In this document: piece by piece, positions 38,160 through 47,361 of the stretch
Position numbering within the stretch: position 1 is the stretch's first letter
How the letters are laid out: every line of letters starts with the position of its first letter
NCBI RefSeq assembly: GCF_023015695.1
Contig: NZ_JALKAS010000001.1
Coordinates: forward strand, 1,550,001 to 1,614,000
Direction of reading: 5' to 3'
From: Jannaschia sp. S6380
GTDB lineage: Bacteria > Pseudomonadota > Alphaproteobacteria > Rhodobacterales > Rhodobacteraceae
Length of the DNA stretch: 64,000 nt
Position numbers and translations under genes: made by a program
The notes under the pieces: model-generated
Databases searched by the model: none
What the model was told of the DNA's origin: nothing
What the model saw: only the letters and a program-made list of their open reading frames with translations

Positions 38160-39484
38160 CCGCGGACGAGGTTGCGGACGGCCCGTTCGGCGCGTTCGAC
38201 CAGCATCGGCAGATCAAGTGTCGCGACGTGCCCGTCGCGCACGATCTGGCGCCCTTCGACGAACAGGTCGCGCACCCGCCGGGGCCCCGCCAGCAGGAGC
38301 GCGGCGCGGTCCCAACTGCCTGCCGAATCGACGCCGCGCATGTCCCAGACCGCGATATCGGCGCGCAGGCCGGGTGCGATGGCGCCGATGTCCTCACGAC
38401 CCAGAACTTCCGCGCCGCCCCGTGTCGCGACCCGCAGAACGTCCTGCGAAGGCATGGCATCCGCGCCCCGCGACACGCGCGCCAGCAGCATTGCCTGCCG
38501 CGCCTCGCCGACCAGCGAAGCCACGTCGTTGGAGGCGGACCCGTCGACGCCCAAGCCGACCGGGACGCCCGCATCCAGCATCGCCCGCAGAGGCGCGATG
38601 CCCGACCCCAGGCGGCAGTTCGAGCAGGGGCAGTGCGCGACACCGGTCCGCGTGCGGGCGAACAGGTCGATTTCGGACGCGTCCAGCTTGACGCAATGGG
38701 CATGCCACACGTCGTCGCCGGTCCAGCCCAGATCCTCGGCGTATTGTCCGGGCCGGCAGCCGAAATTCTCCAGCGAATAGCGCACGTCCTCGTCATTCTC
38801 GGCCAGATGCGTGTGCAGCCGGACGCGCTTGTCGCGCGCAAGGACGGCCGCATCCCGCATCAGGTCGCGGCTGACCGAAAAGGGCGAGCAGGGCGCCACG
38901 CCCACGCGGCACATCGAACCGGGCGCGGCATCGTGGAACCTGTCGATGACGCGGATGCAATCGTCCAGGATCGCGTCCTCCGCCTCGACCAGCGCGTCGG
39001 GCGGCAAGCCGCCGTCGCTCTCGCCGATGGACATGGCGCCCCGCGTCGGATGAAAGCGCAGGCCCGTCTCGGCGGCGGCGTGGATCGTATCGTCCAGGGT
39101 GCATCCGTTGGGAAAAAGGTACAGGTGGTCCGACGATGTCGTGCAACCCGACAGCGCCAGCTCGGCCAGGCCCAGTTGCGTCGAAAGATGCATCAGATCG
39201 GGCGTGAAGCGGCCCCAGATCGGATAGAGTGCCCGCAGCCATCCGAACAGCAGCGCGTCCTGCCCGGCCGGAACCGCACGTGTCAGCGTCTGGTAGAGGT
39301 GATGATGCGTGTTCACCAATCCGGGCGTGACGAGGCAGCCGGACGCGTCCAGCACCTCGCCCTCGGTCGAAAGGCCCTCTCCGACCTCGGCGATGACGCC
39401 GTCGCGGATGAGGATGTCGCGCCCAGTGGCCGTGTCTTCCATGGTCAGGACGGTGTCCGCATCCCGGATCAGAAGCTCAGCCAT
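38156..39484 (-). CDS. Amidohydrolase, 8-oxoguanine deaminase type
   Basis: A 442-residue metal-dependent hydrolase of the cytosine/guanine deaminase group. Metal ligands are visible in LVNTHHHLYQTLTRAVP, RLHTHLAEN, VWHAHCVKLD and GVDGSASND. The LFPNGCTLDDTI and CPCSNCRLGSGIAP blocks fit enzymes annotated as 8-oxoguanine deaminase, though other guanine-like bases are possible. It starts eight bases inside the end of hisN, so both are one operon. Confidence 0.85.
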   Translation of the reverse strand: MAELLIRDADTVLTMEDTATGRDILIRDGVIAEVGEGLSTEGEVLDASGCLVTPGLVNTHHHLYQTLTRAVPAGQDALLFGWLRALYPIWGRFTPDLMHLSTQLGLAELALSGCTTSSDHLYLFPNGCTLDDTIHAAAETGLRFHPTRGAMSIGESDGGLPPDALVEAEDAILDDCIRVIDRFHDAAPGSMCRVGVAPCSPFSVSRDLMRDAAVLARDKRVRLHTHLAENDEDVRYSLENFGCRPGQYAEDLGWTGDDVWHAHCVKLDASEIDLFARTRTGVAHCPCSNCRLGSGIAPLRAMLDAGVPVGLGVDGSASNDVASLVGEARQAMLLARVSRGADAMPSQDVLRVATRGGAEVLGREDIGAIAPGLRADIAVWDMRGVDSAGSWDRAALLLAGPRRVRDLFVEGRQIVRDGHVATLDLPMLVERAERAVRNLVRG

Positions 39485-40265
39485 TCAACCTCTCTAGCGC
39501 GGCGGCATGCAGGGCCCCGGTCGCGGCGGCAACGACCTGCCCCCCTTGATGCGCCGGCCCGCCCTGCCAGTCCGTGACGATGCCGCCGGCGGCGCGCACC
39601 ACAGCGAGCGGGGCGGCGATATCATAGGGTTGCAGGCCCGCCTCCACCACCAGATCCACATGCCCAAGCGCCAACAGGGCGTAGCCGTAGCAATCCATCC
39701 CATAGCGGGTCAGCCGGCAGTCGCGCGCGACGCGCCGAAAGGCCGCCCCCTCCTCGGATGTCCCGACCTCGGGAAAAGTCGTCAGGATCGTCGCCACGGC
39801 CAGCGCCGTCGTGTCGCGCACGGCCATCTCGCGGCGCTCCTGACCTCGCGTCCAGAACGCGCCGTCGGCGCCGCCCTCGAAACGCTCGCCGGTAAAGGGC
39901 TGGTCGATCAGCCCGTGGATCGGCCCATTCCCGTCGCTCAACGCGATGAGGACGCCCCAGGTGGGGGAACCGGCGATGTATCCCCGCGTGCCGTCGATCG
40001 GGTCCAGCACCCAGGTCAGCCCGGTCGTCCCCGGCCGCGCACCGCCTTCCTCACCCAGGACGGCATCGTCGGGGCGCAGCCGGTCCAGAACGGCACGCAT
40101 CGCCGCTTCGGCCTCGCGGTCGGCCACGGTGACCGGGTCGAAGGCCCGTTGCTTGCTCTCGACCGTCAGCGGTTTGCGAAAATGTCCGAGCGTCGCCGTG
40201 CGCGCGGCATCGGCCAGCGCATGGGCGACCGTCCGGATCGCGGCGGGATCGCTTTCGAAACTCAT
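39477..40265 (-). CDS. hisN: Histidinol-phosphatase (inositol-monophosphatase family)
   Basis: A 262-residue magnesium phosphatase of the IMPase fold. The signature blocks are DPVTVADREAE, LGEEGGARPG, WVLDPIDGTRGYIAGSPTWG and YDIAAPLAVVRAAGG. In alphaproteobacteria, this group includes HisN, which takes the ninth step of histidine synthesis in the absence of the HAD-type HisB domain. The GTRGYI form, with Arg after GT, is the HisN signature rather than GTTNF of true IMPases. No other his genes are near. Confidence 0.88.
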   Translation of the reverse strand: MSFESDPAAIRTVAHALADAARTATLGHFRKPLTVESKQRAFDPVTVADREAEAAMRAVLDRLRPDDAVLGEEGGARPGTTGLTWVLDPIDGTRGYIAGSPTWGVLIALSDGNGPIHGLIDQPFTGERFEGGADGAFWTRGQERREMAVRDTTALAVATILTTFPEVGTSEEGAAFRRVARDCRLTRYGMDCYGYALLALGHVDLVVEAGLQPYDIAAPLAVVRAAGGIVTDWQGGPAHQGGQVVAAATGALHAAALERLNG

Positions 40266-40371
40266 GATCCGGGCGTCGCATTCCCGCCCGACCCGGTCAA
40301 GCCGCCACCGGCGTGACGCGCCCGCGCCGCCATGGCAGAACCCCTATGACGGCACGAAGTGGAGGAACCCC

Positions 40372-41331
40372 ATGCAAGCCTACCAGGTCACCGGCCCCGG
40401 AGCCGCCGTGCTTCGCCATGACGTTCCGGTACCCGTTCCGGGGACGGGCGAGGTCGGCCTGCGCATCGAGGGGTGCGGCCTCAACTTCGCGGACCTTCTG
40501 ATGATCGAGGGGCGATATCAGGATACGCCTGCCACCCCGTTCGTTCCGGGGCTGGAGGTCTGCGGAACGATCACTGCCCTCGGCCCGGGGGTGGATGGTC
40601 CCGCCATCGGCACGCGCGTCGCGGTCTTCGGCGGCCAGGGCGGCCTGGCGGAGCATGGCTGCTTTCCCGCCGATCGCGTCGTGCCGGTGCCGACGGGTAT
40701 GTCGGCCGACATCGCGGCCGGCTTTCTGGTCGCCTGGTCGACCAGCCACCTGGCGCTGTTCCACCGCGCCCGCCTGCGCGCGGGCGAGCGTGTCGTCGTA
40801 CTGGGTGCGGCCGGCGGGGTCGGCCTGACGGCGGTGGAACTCGCGGCGAATGCGGGCGCCGAGGTGGTCGCCGTGGCCCGTGGCGCAGCCAAGCTGGACG
40901 TGGCGCGCGATCACGGGGCCCGGCACCTGATCGACGCGGACGCCATGGACCTTCGCGATCGCCTGCGCGCATTGGGGGGCGCGGATGTGGTCTATGACGC
41001 GGTGGGCGGGGCCGCCGCCCGCGCGGCGTTCCGCGCCCTGAACCCCGGCGGGCGCCATATCGTGATCGGCTTCGCCAGCGGTGACGTGCCGGAATTTCCG
41101 GCCAATCACCTGATGGTCAAGAACGTGGACCTGATCGGCGTGTATTGGGGCGGCTACATGCGCTTCGACCCGCGCCCGGTGCGCGACAGCATCGCCACGC
41201 TGTTCGACATGTACGACCGCGACGTGATCCGCCCCCATGTCAGCCACGTCCTGCCCTTGTCGGAGGTGGAGCAGGCGTTGGACCTCATCCGTTCGCGGCG
41301 ATCGACAGGGAAGGTTGTCGTGACGCCCTGA
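40372..41331 (+). CDS. NADPH:quinone oxidoreductase family protein
   Basis: A 319-residue zinc-independent medium-chain reductase. GGAGG is seven bases before the ATG at 40372. Motifs are GCGLNFADLLMIEGRYQ, PFVPGLEVCGTI, the NADPH loop VVVLGAAGGVGLTAVELAANAGAEVVAVARG split by GGVG, and DVVYDAVGG. It lacks the catalytic zinc ligands of alcohol dehydrogenases. Substrate unknown. The 3' end overlaps the end of the convergent LysR gene by 47 bases. Confidence 0.88.
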   Translation: MQAYQVTGPGAAVLRHDVPVPVPGTGEVGLRIEGCGLNFADLLMIEGRYQDTPATPFVPGLEVCGTITALGPGVDGPAIGTRVAVFGGQGGLAEHGCFPADRVVPVPTGMSADIAAGFLVAWSTSHLALFHRARLRAGERVVVLGAAGGVGLTAVELAANAGAEVVAVARGAAKLDVARDHGARHLIDADAMDLRDRLRALGGADVVYDAVGGAAARAAFRALNPGGRHIVIGFASGDVPEFPANHLMVKNVDLIGVYWGGYMRFDPRPVRDSIATLFDMYDRDVIRPHVSHVLPLSEVEQALDLIRSRRSTGKVVVTP

Positions 41332-42187
41332 TGCCGCGATAGGCATCGCGGATCGCCTCCAGCAGGCGGTCGCGCGCGGGGTCGCGCGGGCCCGGTGCCG
41401 AGTAGAGATTGATCGCGACGTCGCCGATCTCGGGCAATGCGCCGCCATGGGGGATGGGCACCAGCTCGGCCGTGTCGAAGCCGTCGATGACGACGTGGCA
41501 GGCCAGGTCGGCGCTGACGCTCGCATCGATGGCACGGCTCGATTCGGCCGTGATCGCCACCTCCCAGGGGATGTCCGCGCGGTCGAGCGCCGCCTGCGCG
41601 TGCGTCCGAAAGACGCAGGCCCTCTCGAAGGCCAGCTTCAGCGGACGGCGGCGCCAGGCCCGTCCATCCTCCGCACCGACCCAGACCAGCGGCAAACGCA
41701 CCAGTTCCTCGCCACCCGGTCCGGGGTTGCTCTCGGTGGCCAGCATGACGTCGCACTCGCCTTCCGCGAACATCTCATGCAGCCGCGCCGTCACGCTGGA
41801 GATCAGGGTGATCCGGATGCGCGGGAATTCGGCCGCGAAGGCCCGAAGGACTGAAGGGATCGCACGGGGCACGATGTCATGCGGAACCCCCAGCCGGATC
41901 TCTCCCTCCGGCGCGTCATCCTGCATCCGGTCCAGCAATTCGTCGTTCAGCGTCAGCAGGCGTCGCGCGTAGGCCAGGACCTTTTCGCCGTCCTGCGTCA
42001 ACACGACGCCCCGGCCGGTCCGGTCGAACAGGCGGACGTCCAACGCTTCCTCCAGCCGCTTGACCTGCATGGAGACGGCCGACTGCGTCAGGTGCAACAG
42101 GGCCGCCGCGCGCGTCACGCCGCCCGTCGCGGCGACCGTCGCGAAGGCCCTGAGGGCCGTGAGATCAAGGTTCCGGGCCATCACCAC
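41285..42187 (-). CDS. LysR-family transcriptional regulator
   Basis: 300 residues with an N-terminal winged helix (NLDLTALRAFATVAATGGVTRAAALLHLTQSAVSMQVKRLEE, seen at 4-45) and a ligand-binding half from about 90. The ATG at 42187 is used; the ATG at 42181 would also do. It is convergent with the quinone reductase and divergent from the Bax inhibitor gene; the 244-base space would be the usual place for an autoregulatory site, but no clear T-N11-A pair can be singled out. Confidence 0.9.
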   Translation of the reverse strand: MVMARNLDLTALRAFATVAATGGVTRAAALLHLTQSAVSMQVKRLEEALDVRLFDRTGRGVVLTQDGEKVLAYARRLLTLNDELLDRMQDDAPEGEIRLGVPHDIVPRAIPSVLRAFAAEFPRIRITLISSVTARLHEMFAEGECDVMLATESNPGPGGEELVRLPLVWVGAEDGRAWRRRPLKLAFERACVFRTHAQAALDRADIPWEVAITAESSRAIDASVSADLACHVVIDGFDTAELVPIPHGGALPEIGDVAINLYSAPGPRDPARDRLLEAIRDAYRGIRASRQPSLSIAANG

Positions 42188-42431
42188 TTCCTTTCGACCC
42201 TAGGCTAGCAGCCCTGTCTCCATTCCGGAAATTGATTGGTTTCATATCTGACATTACGAAGCGCGATGCGGCGTTCATAGCGTCGATGGGGCCTCTCGAT
42301 AGCCAATATCAATCGAAATCGCACGATCGGGATCGAATGACAGCTTGAAATACCGCGGCCAGCCACCGATATTCCAAGCCGAGGGGTTCCGCTCCGGAAC
42401 TTCACCGCCACACGACTTCTGGAGGAGCCAC

Positions 42432-43211
42432 ATGGCACAACTCGACGCCTTGCGGACCGGTGTATCCGGCGCCCGCGCCGCGGAGATCGATCAGGGTCTT
42501 CGCGCCCACATGAACAAGGTCTACGGCACGATGTCCGTAGGCATGCTGATCACCTTCGCCGCCGCCTGGGCCCTGTCGGGGCTGGCCGTCACCAGCGATC
42601 CGACCGGCGCGACGGCCCAGATCTCGGCCGATCGCTACCTGACCGACCTCGGCTACGCGCTCTATGCCTCGCCGCTGAAATGGGTCGTGATGTTCGCGCC
42701 GCTGGCCTTCGTGTTCGGCTTCTCGGCCATGATCAACAAGATGTCGGCCGCGACCGCGCAGCTCGTGTTCTACGCGTTCGCCGCCGTGATGGGCATCTCG
42801 ATCAGCTCGATCTTCCTGGTCTTCACCGGCACCTCGATCGCGCAGACGTTCCTCGTGACGTCGATCGCCTTCGCGGGCCTGTCGCTCTGGGGCTACACGA
42901 CCAAGAAGGACCTGTCCGCCATGGGCACGTTCCTTATCATGGGCGTGATCGGCCTGATCGTCGCGATGGTCGTGAACCTGTTCATCCAGTCCGGCCCGCT
43001 CGGCATGGCGATCTCGGCGCTCGGCGTGCTGATCTTCGCGGGCCTGACGGCCTACGACACGCAACAGATCAAGACCGAGTACATCGCACACGCGGTGCAT
43101 GGTGATCAGGAGTGGCTCGGAAAGTCCGCGATCATGGGCGCGCTGCGGCTGTATCTCGACTTCATCAACATGTTCATGTTCCTGCTTCAGTTCATGGGCA
43201 ACCGCGAATAA
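42432..43211 (+). CDS. Bax inhibitor-1/YccA family membrane protein
   Basis: A 259-residue inner-membrane protein with seven hydrophobic segments, starting SVGMLITFAAAWAL. The C-terminal signature GLTAYDTQQIKTEY and the final ALRLYLDFINMFMFLLQFMG are typical of the BI-1 family. The two Asp residues near the pore (TAYDTQ and LYLDFIN) that tune calcium leak in known members are kept. GGAGGAG precedes the ATG. A terminator follows 22 bases after the stop. Confidence 0.94.
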   Translation: MAQLDALRTGVSGARAAEIDQGLRAHMNKVYGTMSVGMLITFAAAWALSGLAVTSDPTGATAQISADRYLTDLGYALYASPLKWVVMFAPLAFVFGFSAMINKMSAATAQLVFYAFAAVMGISISSIFLVFTGTSIAQTFLVTSIAFAGLSLWGYTTKKDLSAMGTFLIMGVIGLIVAMVVNLFIQSGPLGMAISALGVLIFAGLTAYDTQQIKTEYIAHAVHGDQEWLGKSAIMGALRLYLDFINMFMFLLQFMGNRE

Positions 43212-43233
43212 TCCGGCAGACATGACCGGTATG

Positions 43234-43268
43234 ACGGGCCGTCCTTCGGGGCGGCCCGTTTCGGTTTG
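43234..43268 (+). terminator. Rho-independent terminator of the Bax inhibitor gene
   Basis: ACGGGCCG (43234-43241) and CGGCCCGT (43252-43259) pair perfectly around a ten-base loop; TTTCGGTTT follows. Its right half lies in the first copy of a 31-base tandem repeat. Confidence 0.85.
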
Positions 43269-43320
43269 ACCGGACGCCGGGGCGGCCCGTTTCGGTTTGA
43301 CCGGACGCCGGGGCGGCTTC
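43248..43320. repeat. 31-base tandem duplication, two full copies plus start of a third
   Basis: 43248-43278 and 43279-43309 are identical; 43310-43317 starts a third copy (GGGGCGGC) before diverging. The unit contains the 3' arm and tail of the terminator but not its 5' arm. Confidence 0.9.
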
Positions 43321-43352
43321 ATGCTCCCACCGGTTGCCGGGGGGGGGTCCGC

Positions 43353-43676
43353 ATGAAGATCGACTACATCGAATTCACCTCGCCCGAGCTGGATCGGACG
43401 CAAGCGTTCTTCGCCCGGACCTTCGGATGGGAGTTCGTCGAATACGGCCCCGACTATCGCGACATCCAGGGCGCAGGCACCGGCGGCGGCATCGAACGCG
43501 GCGCCCTGCGCCCGCCGCTGATCGTCCTGCGGACCGAAGACCTTGAAGCCGCTCGCGACAAGGTCCGCGCCGCCGGGGCCGAGATCACGGCCGACATCTT
43601 CGACTTTCCCGGCGGCCGCCGCTTCCAGTTCCGCGAACCCGGTGGCACCGAGATGGCCGTCTGGGCCGAGGCCTAA
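43353..43676 (+). CDS. VOC (glyoxalase/bleomycin-resistance fold) family protein
   Basis: 107 residues, one VOC module: MKIDYIEFTSPELDRTQAFFARTFGWEF at the start and PGGRRFQFREPGGTEMAVWAE at the end. Glu7 and Glu101 could be metal ligands. Function unknown. The ribosome binding region is a run of nine G bases (43339-43347), five bases before the ATG. It is convergent with rodA, four bases between stops. Confidence 0.85.
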   Translation: MKIDYIEFTSPELDRTQAFFARTFGWEFVEYGPDYRDIQGAGTGGGIERGALRPPLIVLRTEDLEAARDKVRAAGAEITADIFDFPGGRRFQFREPGGTEMAVWAEA

Positions 43677-43680
43677 CGGG

Positions 43681-44847
43681 CTAGCGCCGCAGCAGGCGCC
43701 CCTCGCCCTGGGCACGGGGGCGATGGACATGCGCGCTCTGCACGATGCCGAAGGCAAGCAGCAGCACGATCATCGCCGACCCGCCATAACTGACCAGCGG
43801 GAGCGGAACGCCCACGACCGGGGCCATGCCCATCACCATCGACATGTTGACGGCGAAGAACAGGAAGAACGCCACCGCGATGCCGAGCGTCACCAGCGAC
43901 GAGAACCGGTCCTTCATTCGCAGGGCCGAGACCACGCAGAACGCGATGATGAGCATGTAGAGCGTCAGGAGCGACAGCCCCCCGATCAGCCCGAACTCCT
44001 CGGCCAGCGTGGTGAAGATGAAATCGGTATGCTTCTCGGGCAGGAAGTTCAGGCGCGCCTGCGTGCCCTGCATGTATCCCTTGCCGGTCCAGCCCCCCGA
44101 ACCCAGCGCGATCTTCGACTGGGTGATGTGATACCCCGCCCCGAGCGGGTCGGATTCCGGATCCAGGAAAGTGTCGATACGCCGATACTGGTAGTCCTTG
44201 ATCAGCTGCCAATCCGTCCCGCGCGATTTCAGCACCGCCGTCACCAGCCCCACGCCCGCCGCAATCACCGTCGCGAAATAGGCCCAGTGCACCCCGGCCA
44301 GGAACATCACCGCCCCGCCCCCGGTGATCAGCAGGATCGACGTGCCCAGATCGGGCTGCGTAAGCACCAGGAACGTCGGCACCAGGGTAATCAGCACCGG
44401 CAGGATGACCCATTGCGGCCGGCTGACCTTGGTCGCGGGCAGCCAGTCGTAATAGGCCGCCAGCATCATCACCAGGGTGACCTTCATCAACTCGCTCGGC
44501 TGCAGGCGCATGAAGCCGAGGTCGATCCAACGTTGCGCCCCGCCGCGGGTGTCACCGATGAACTCGACCCCCAGCAGCAGCACCAGCGTCATCGCATAGA
44601 GAAGCGCGGAGATGTTGCGCCAGAACCAGATCGGGATCATCGCGACGGTGAACATCACGCCCAGGCCCAGCACGAAGCGCTGCATCTGCGGTTCGGCCCA
44701 TTTCCAATCACCGCCCGCCACCGAGTAGAGAACGAGAAACCCCAGCGACGCGACCGCCGTGATGAGCAGGACCAGCGCCCAGTTCATCGCCAGCACCTTG
44801 CCCAACCCCGCCGGGGTGCGCGCGACGTTGTACTCCAGAAAGCTCAC
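43681..44847 (-). CDS. rodA: Rod-shape peptidoglycan glycosyltransferase RodA
   Basis: The SEDS-family polymerase of the elongasome, 388 residues with about ten membrane segments. The family blocks are FMRLQPSELMKV, TQPDLGTSILL, EKHTDFIFTTLAEEFGLIGG and MAPVVGVPLPLVSYGGSAM. It overlaps mrdA by four bases and is the last gene of the cell-shape operon. Confidence 0.96.
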   Translation of the reverse strand: MSFLEYNVARTPAGLGKVLAMNWALVLLITAVASLGFLVLYSVAGGDWKWAEPQMQRFVLGLGVMFTVAMIPIWFWRNISALLYAMTLVLLLGVEFIGDTRGGAQRWIDLGFMRLQPSELMKVTLVMMLAAYYDWLPATKVSRPQWVILPVLITLVPTFLVLTQPDLGTSILLITGGGAVMFLAGVHWAYFATVIAAGVGLVTAVLKSRGTDWQLIKDYQYRRIDTFLDPESDPLGAGYHITQSKIALGSGGWTGKGYMQGTQARLNFLPEKHTDFIFTTLAEEFGLIGGLSLLTLYMLIIAFCVVSALRMKDRFSSLVTLGIAVAFFLFFAVNMSMVMGMAPVVGVPLPLVSYGGSAMIVLLLAFGIVQSAHVHRPRAQGEGRLLRR

Positions 44848-46784
44848 GCTTCGGACTTTCCCGCCCGGCGGGACAGCCCGGGATGCAGGTTCAGCCCCGC
44901 CAGAAGCAGCTCCATCTCCTCGCGTTGGCCGGCGGGATAGGCCTCCAGCGGGGGGATGCCGCCGCTGAGCGCATAGAGCATGATGTCGCGCGCGACGGGT
45001 GCGGCGGCCTTGGACCCGCCGCCGCCATGTTCGACCACGACCGAGACCGAGTATTTCGGGTCGTCATAGGGCGCGTAGCCGACGAACAGCGCATGGTCGC
45101 GACGCTCCCAAGGCAGGTCCTCGTTGCGAAAGACGCCGCGGGCGCGTTCGGCCGCGGTGATGTTGCGAACCTGACTGGTGCCGGTCTTGCCCGCCCATTT
45201 GACGCCGTCCAGCTCGAACTTGGACCGTCCGGCCGTCCCGCCACGGGCATTGATAACCTGGTACATGCCGTCGCGGGCGCCATCGAGCCAACTGCGCGGC
45301 ATGTCGAGCGGTCCGACGACGCCCGAGGGTCGCCCGATGCCGTCCACCGACCGCACCAGCCGGGGGTTGATCTCCAATCCGCTGGCGATACGTGCGGTCA
45401 TGACGGCGAGTTGCAGCGGCGAAGCCAGCACGAAGCCCTGCCCGATCGATGCGTTCAGGCTGTCGCCGATCACCCATTCCTCGCCTCGGCGCGCACGCTT
45501 CCACTGGCGGTCGGGGATCAGGCCCTCGCTGACCGACGTCATCTCCAGATCATGTGCCACGCCCAGGCCCAGCTTGCGCGCGATCCGGGCCATCCGTTCG
45601 ATGCCGGCCCGCTGCGCCATCTCGTAGAAGAAGACGTCACAGCTTTCGCGCAGGGATTTGGCGATGTCGACCCAGCCATGCCCGCCACGCTTCCAGCAAT
45701 GGAACCGCCGGTTGGAGACGGTCGTGTGCCCGCCGCAATAGACCGTGTCGCCGCGGTTGACCTCTCCGGCCTCCATCGCGGCCAACAGCGTGACCATCTT
45801 GAAGGTCGATCCCGGCGGGTACAGCCCCTGCACGATCTTGTTGTGCAGGGGCCGGTGGTCGTTGTCGCGCAGGGCGGCATAATCGGGCACGCTGATGCCC
45901 TCGACGAACAGGTTGGGGTCGTAGCTGGGGCTGCTGACGGCGGCCACGATGTCGCCATTGCGCACGTCCATCACCACGGCCGACGCGCTTTCGCTACCCA
46001 GCCGGGCCTGCGTGAAGTTCTGGAGCCCCGCGTCGATCGTCAGTTGCACATCCGCGCCGGGGCTGCTCTCGGTGCGGCCCAGTTCGCGCATGATGCGTCC
46101 GGCCGCGTTCTGTTCCACCCGGCGCGCACCGGCCCTGCCGCGCAGAACACCCTCCAGCTGCCGCTCGGCCCCGATCTTGCCGATCTGGAACTGCGGCGTC
46201 TGCAGCAGGGGGTCCGGCGTCTCCGCCTCGGCGATGTCGCGTTCGGACACCCGGCCGACATATCCGACCACATGGGCATAATCGCGACCCAACGGATAGA
46301 CCCGGCTCAACCCCACCTCGGGCGTGATGCCGGGAAGGGCCGGCACGTTCACGGCGATCGTCGACAAATCCTCCCACGACAAACGGTCGGCCAGGGTAAC
46401 TGATTGGTGCGGGCGGCGGTCCATTTCGCGCAGCGCGCGCTGCAGCACCTCCTCGTCCAGGCGGACGAGGCCGCGAAGGTTGGTGATCACCTGATCGACG
46501 TCGTCGGCATCCTCGCGGATCATGCTGACGCGATAGATCTGCTCGTTCCCGGCCAGCGCGACGCCGTTTCGGTCGTAGATCACGCCGCGCGCCGGCGCGA
46601 TCAGGCGCACCTTGATGCGGTTCTCCTCGGCCAGCAGAAGGAATTCGTCCGCCTGGTCGACCTGCAGATGGCGCATCCGGCCGAAAAGAAGTGCGCCAAA
46701 GCCCAGCTGCGCGCCACCCATCACCAGGGCGCGGCGCGTGATCCGTCGCGAAGACAACGTCATGTCCTGGGCGTTACGTTTCAT
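44844..46784 (-). CDS. mrdA: Penicillin-binding protein 2
   Basis: Transpeptidase of the elongasome that cross-links new wall strands with RodA. 646 residues: short cytoplasmic tail, one membrane segment (about 18-36), the PBP dimer domain, and the transpeptidase with Ser326-x-x-Lys329 in GSTFK; the SxN motif fits SCD in LRESCDVFFY and the KTGTSQ motif is present (AGKTGTSQVRN). It follows mreD with 45 bases between. Confidence 0.96.
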   Translation of the reverse strand: MKRNAQDMTLSSRRITRRALVMGGAQLGFGALLFGRMRHLQVDQADEFLLLAEENRIKVRLIAPARGVIYDRNGVALAGNEQIYRVSMIREDADDVDQVITNLRGLVRLDEEVLQRALREMDRRPHQSVTLADRLSWEDLSTIAVNVPALPGITPEVGLSRVYPLGRDYAHVVGYVGRVSERDIAEAETPDPLLQTPQFQIGKIGAERQLEGVLRGRAGARRVEQNAAGRIMRELGRTESSPGADVQLTIDAGLQNFTQARLGSESASAVVMDVRNGDIVAAVSSPSYDPNLFVEGISVPDYAALRDNDHRPLHNKIVQGLYPPGSTFKMVTLLAAMEAGEVNRGDTVYCGGHTTVSNRRFHCWKRGGHGWVDIAKSLRESCDVFFYEMAQRAGIERMARIARKLGLGVAHDLEMTSVSEGLIPDRQWKRARRGEEWVIGDSLNASIGQGFVLASPLQLAVMTARIASGLEINPRLVRSVDGIGRPSGVVGPLDMPRSWLDGARDGMYQVINARGGTAGRSKFELDGVKWAGKTGTSQVRNITAAERARGVFRNEDLPWERRDHALFVGYAPYDDPKYSVSVVVEHGGGGSKAAAPVARDIMLYALSGGIPPLEAYPAGQREEMELLLAGLNLHPGLSRRAGKSEA

Positions 46785-46829
46785 AGGTCTCGGGCCTCCG
46801 GGCCGCGCCGGCCGTTGCGCGGCAGGTTG

Positions 46830-47357
46830 TCAGGCACGCGTGCCGAGGCTGTCCAACTCGCCGGGGGCGAGCCGCCTGACCCCGATCAACTGCGAGAATA
46901 TCGCCGTCGGGGGGTAAAACACAATCGTCGCCAATGCATGCAAGGCCTGTCCGAGAAGCGGCGGCGTCTCGGCGAGAAGCAGCACGAGCGCCAGATGGTT
47001 CGCCACGAAAGCCGCGGCGATGCAACCCGAGACGAGCGCCACCTCCGACCAGAACGGCAGGGCCTCGGCATGGTCGACGCGGCGACGCAGATACTCGCTC
47101 ATCAGCAAGACGATCAGCGTCCAGAGCCCCAGCGGCCGCATCAGCAGAAAATCGTCCAGCAACAGCATCAGCACCAGCAGCCAGACCGGCACGTAATCGG
47201 GCCGGCGCAGGGCCCAGGCCGCGATCAGGCAAACGGTAAGCTCCGGGCCAGGAATGGCACCCGGACCCGAGCCGAACGGCAGAAGGGCGAAGAAAAGGAT
47301 CGCCGCCGCCAGGGCCGCGAAAATCAGGCGATAGGTCCAGACCGAACGGGTCTTCAT
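46830..47357 (-). CDS. mreD: Rod shape-determining protein MreD
   Basis: A 175-residue membrane protein with five to six hydrophobic helices, including YVPVWLLVLMLLLDDFLLMRPLGLWTLIVLLMSEYLRR, cut here at its center by the conserved DD. It completes the MreBCD core. The frame is open to 47525, but the ATG at 47357 is four bases from the mreC stop and gives the usual N-terminus. Confidence 0.92.
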   Translation of the reverse strand: MKTRSVWTYRLIFAALAAAILFFALLPFGSGPGAIPGPELTVCLIAAWALRRPDYVPVWLLVLMLLLDDFLLMRPLGLWTLIVLLMSEYLRRRVDHAEALPFWSEVALVSGCIAAAFVANHLALVLLLAETPPLLGQALHALATIVFYPPTAIFSQLIGVRRLAPGELDSLGTRA

Positions 47358-47361
47358 TGCC

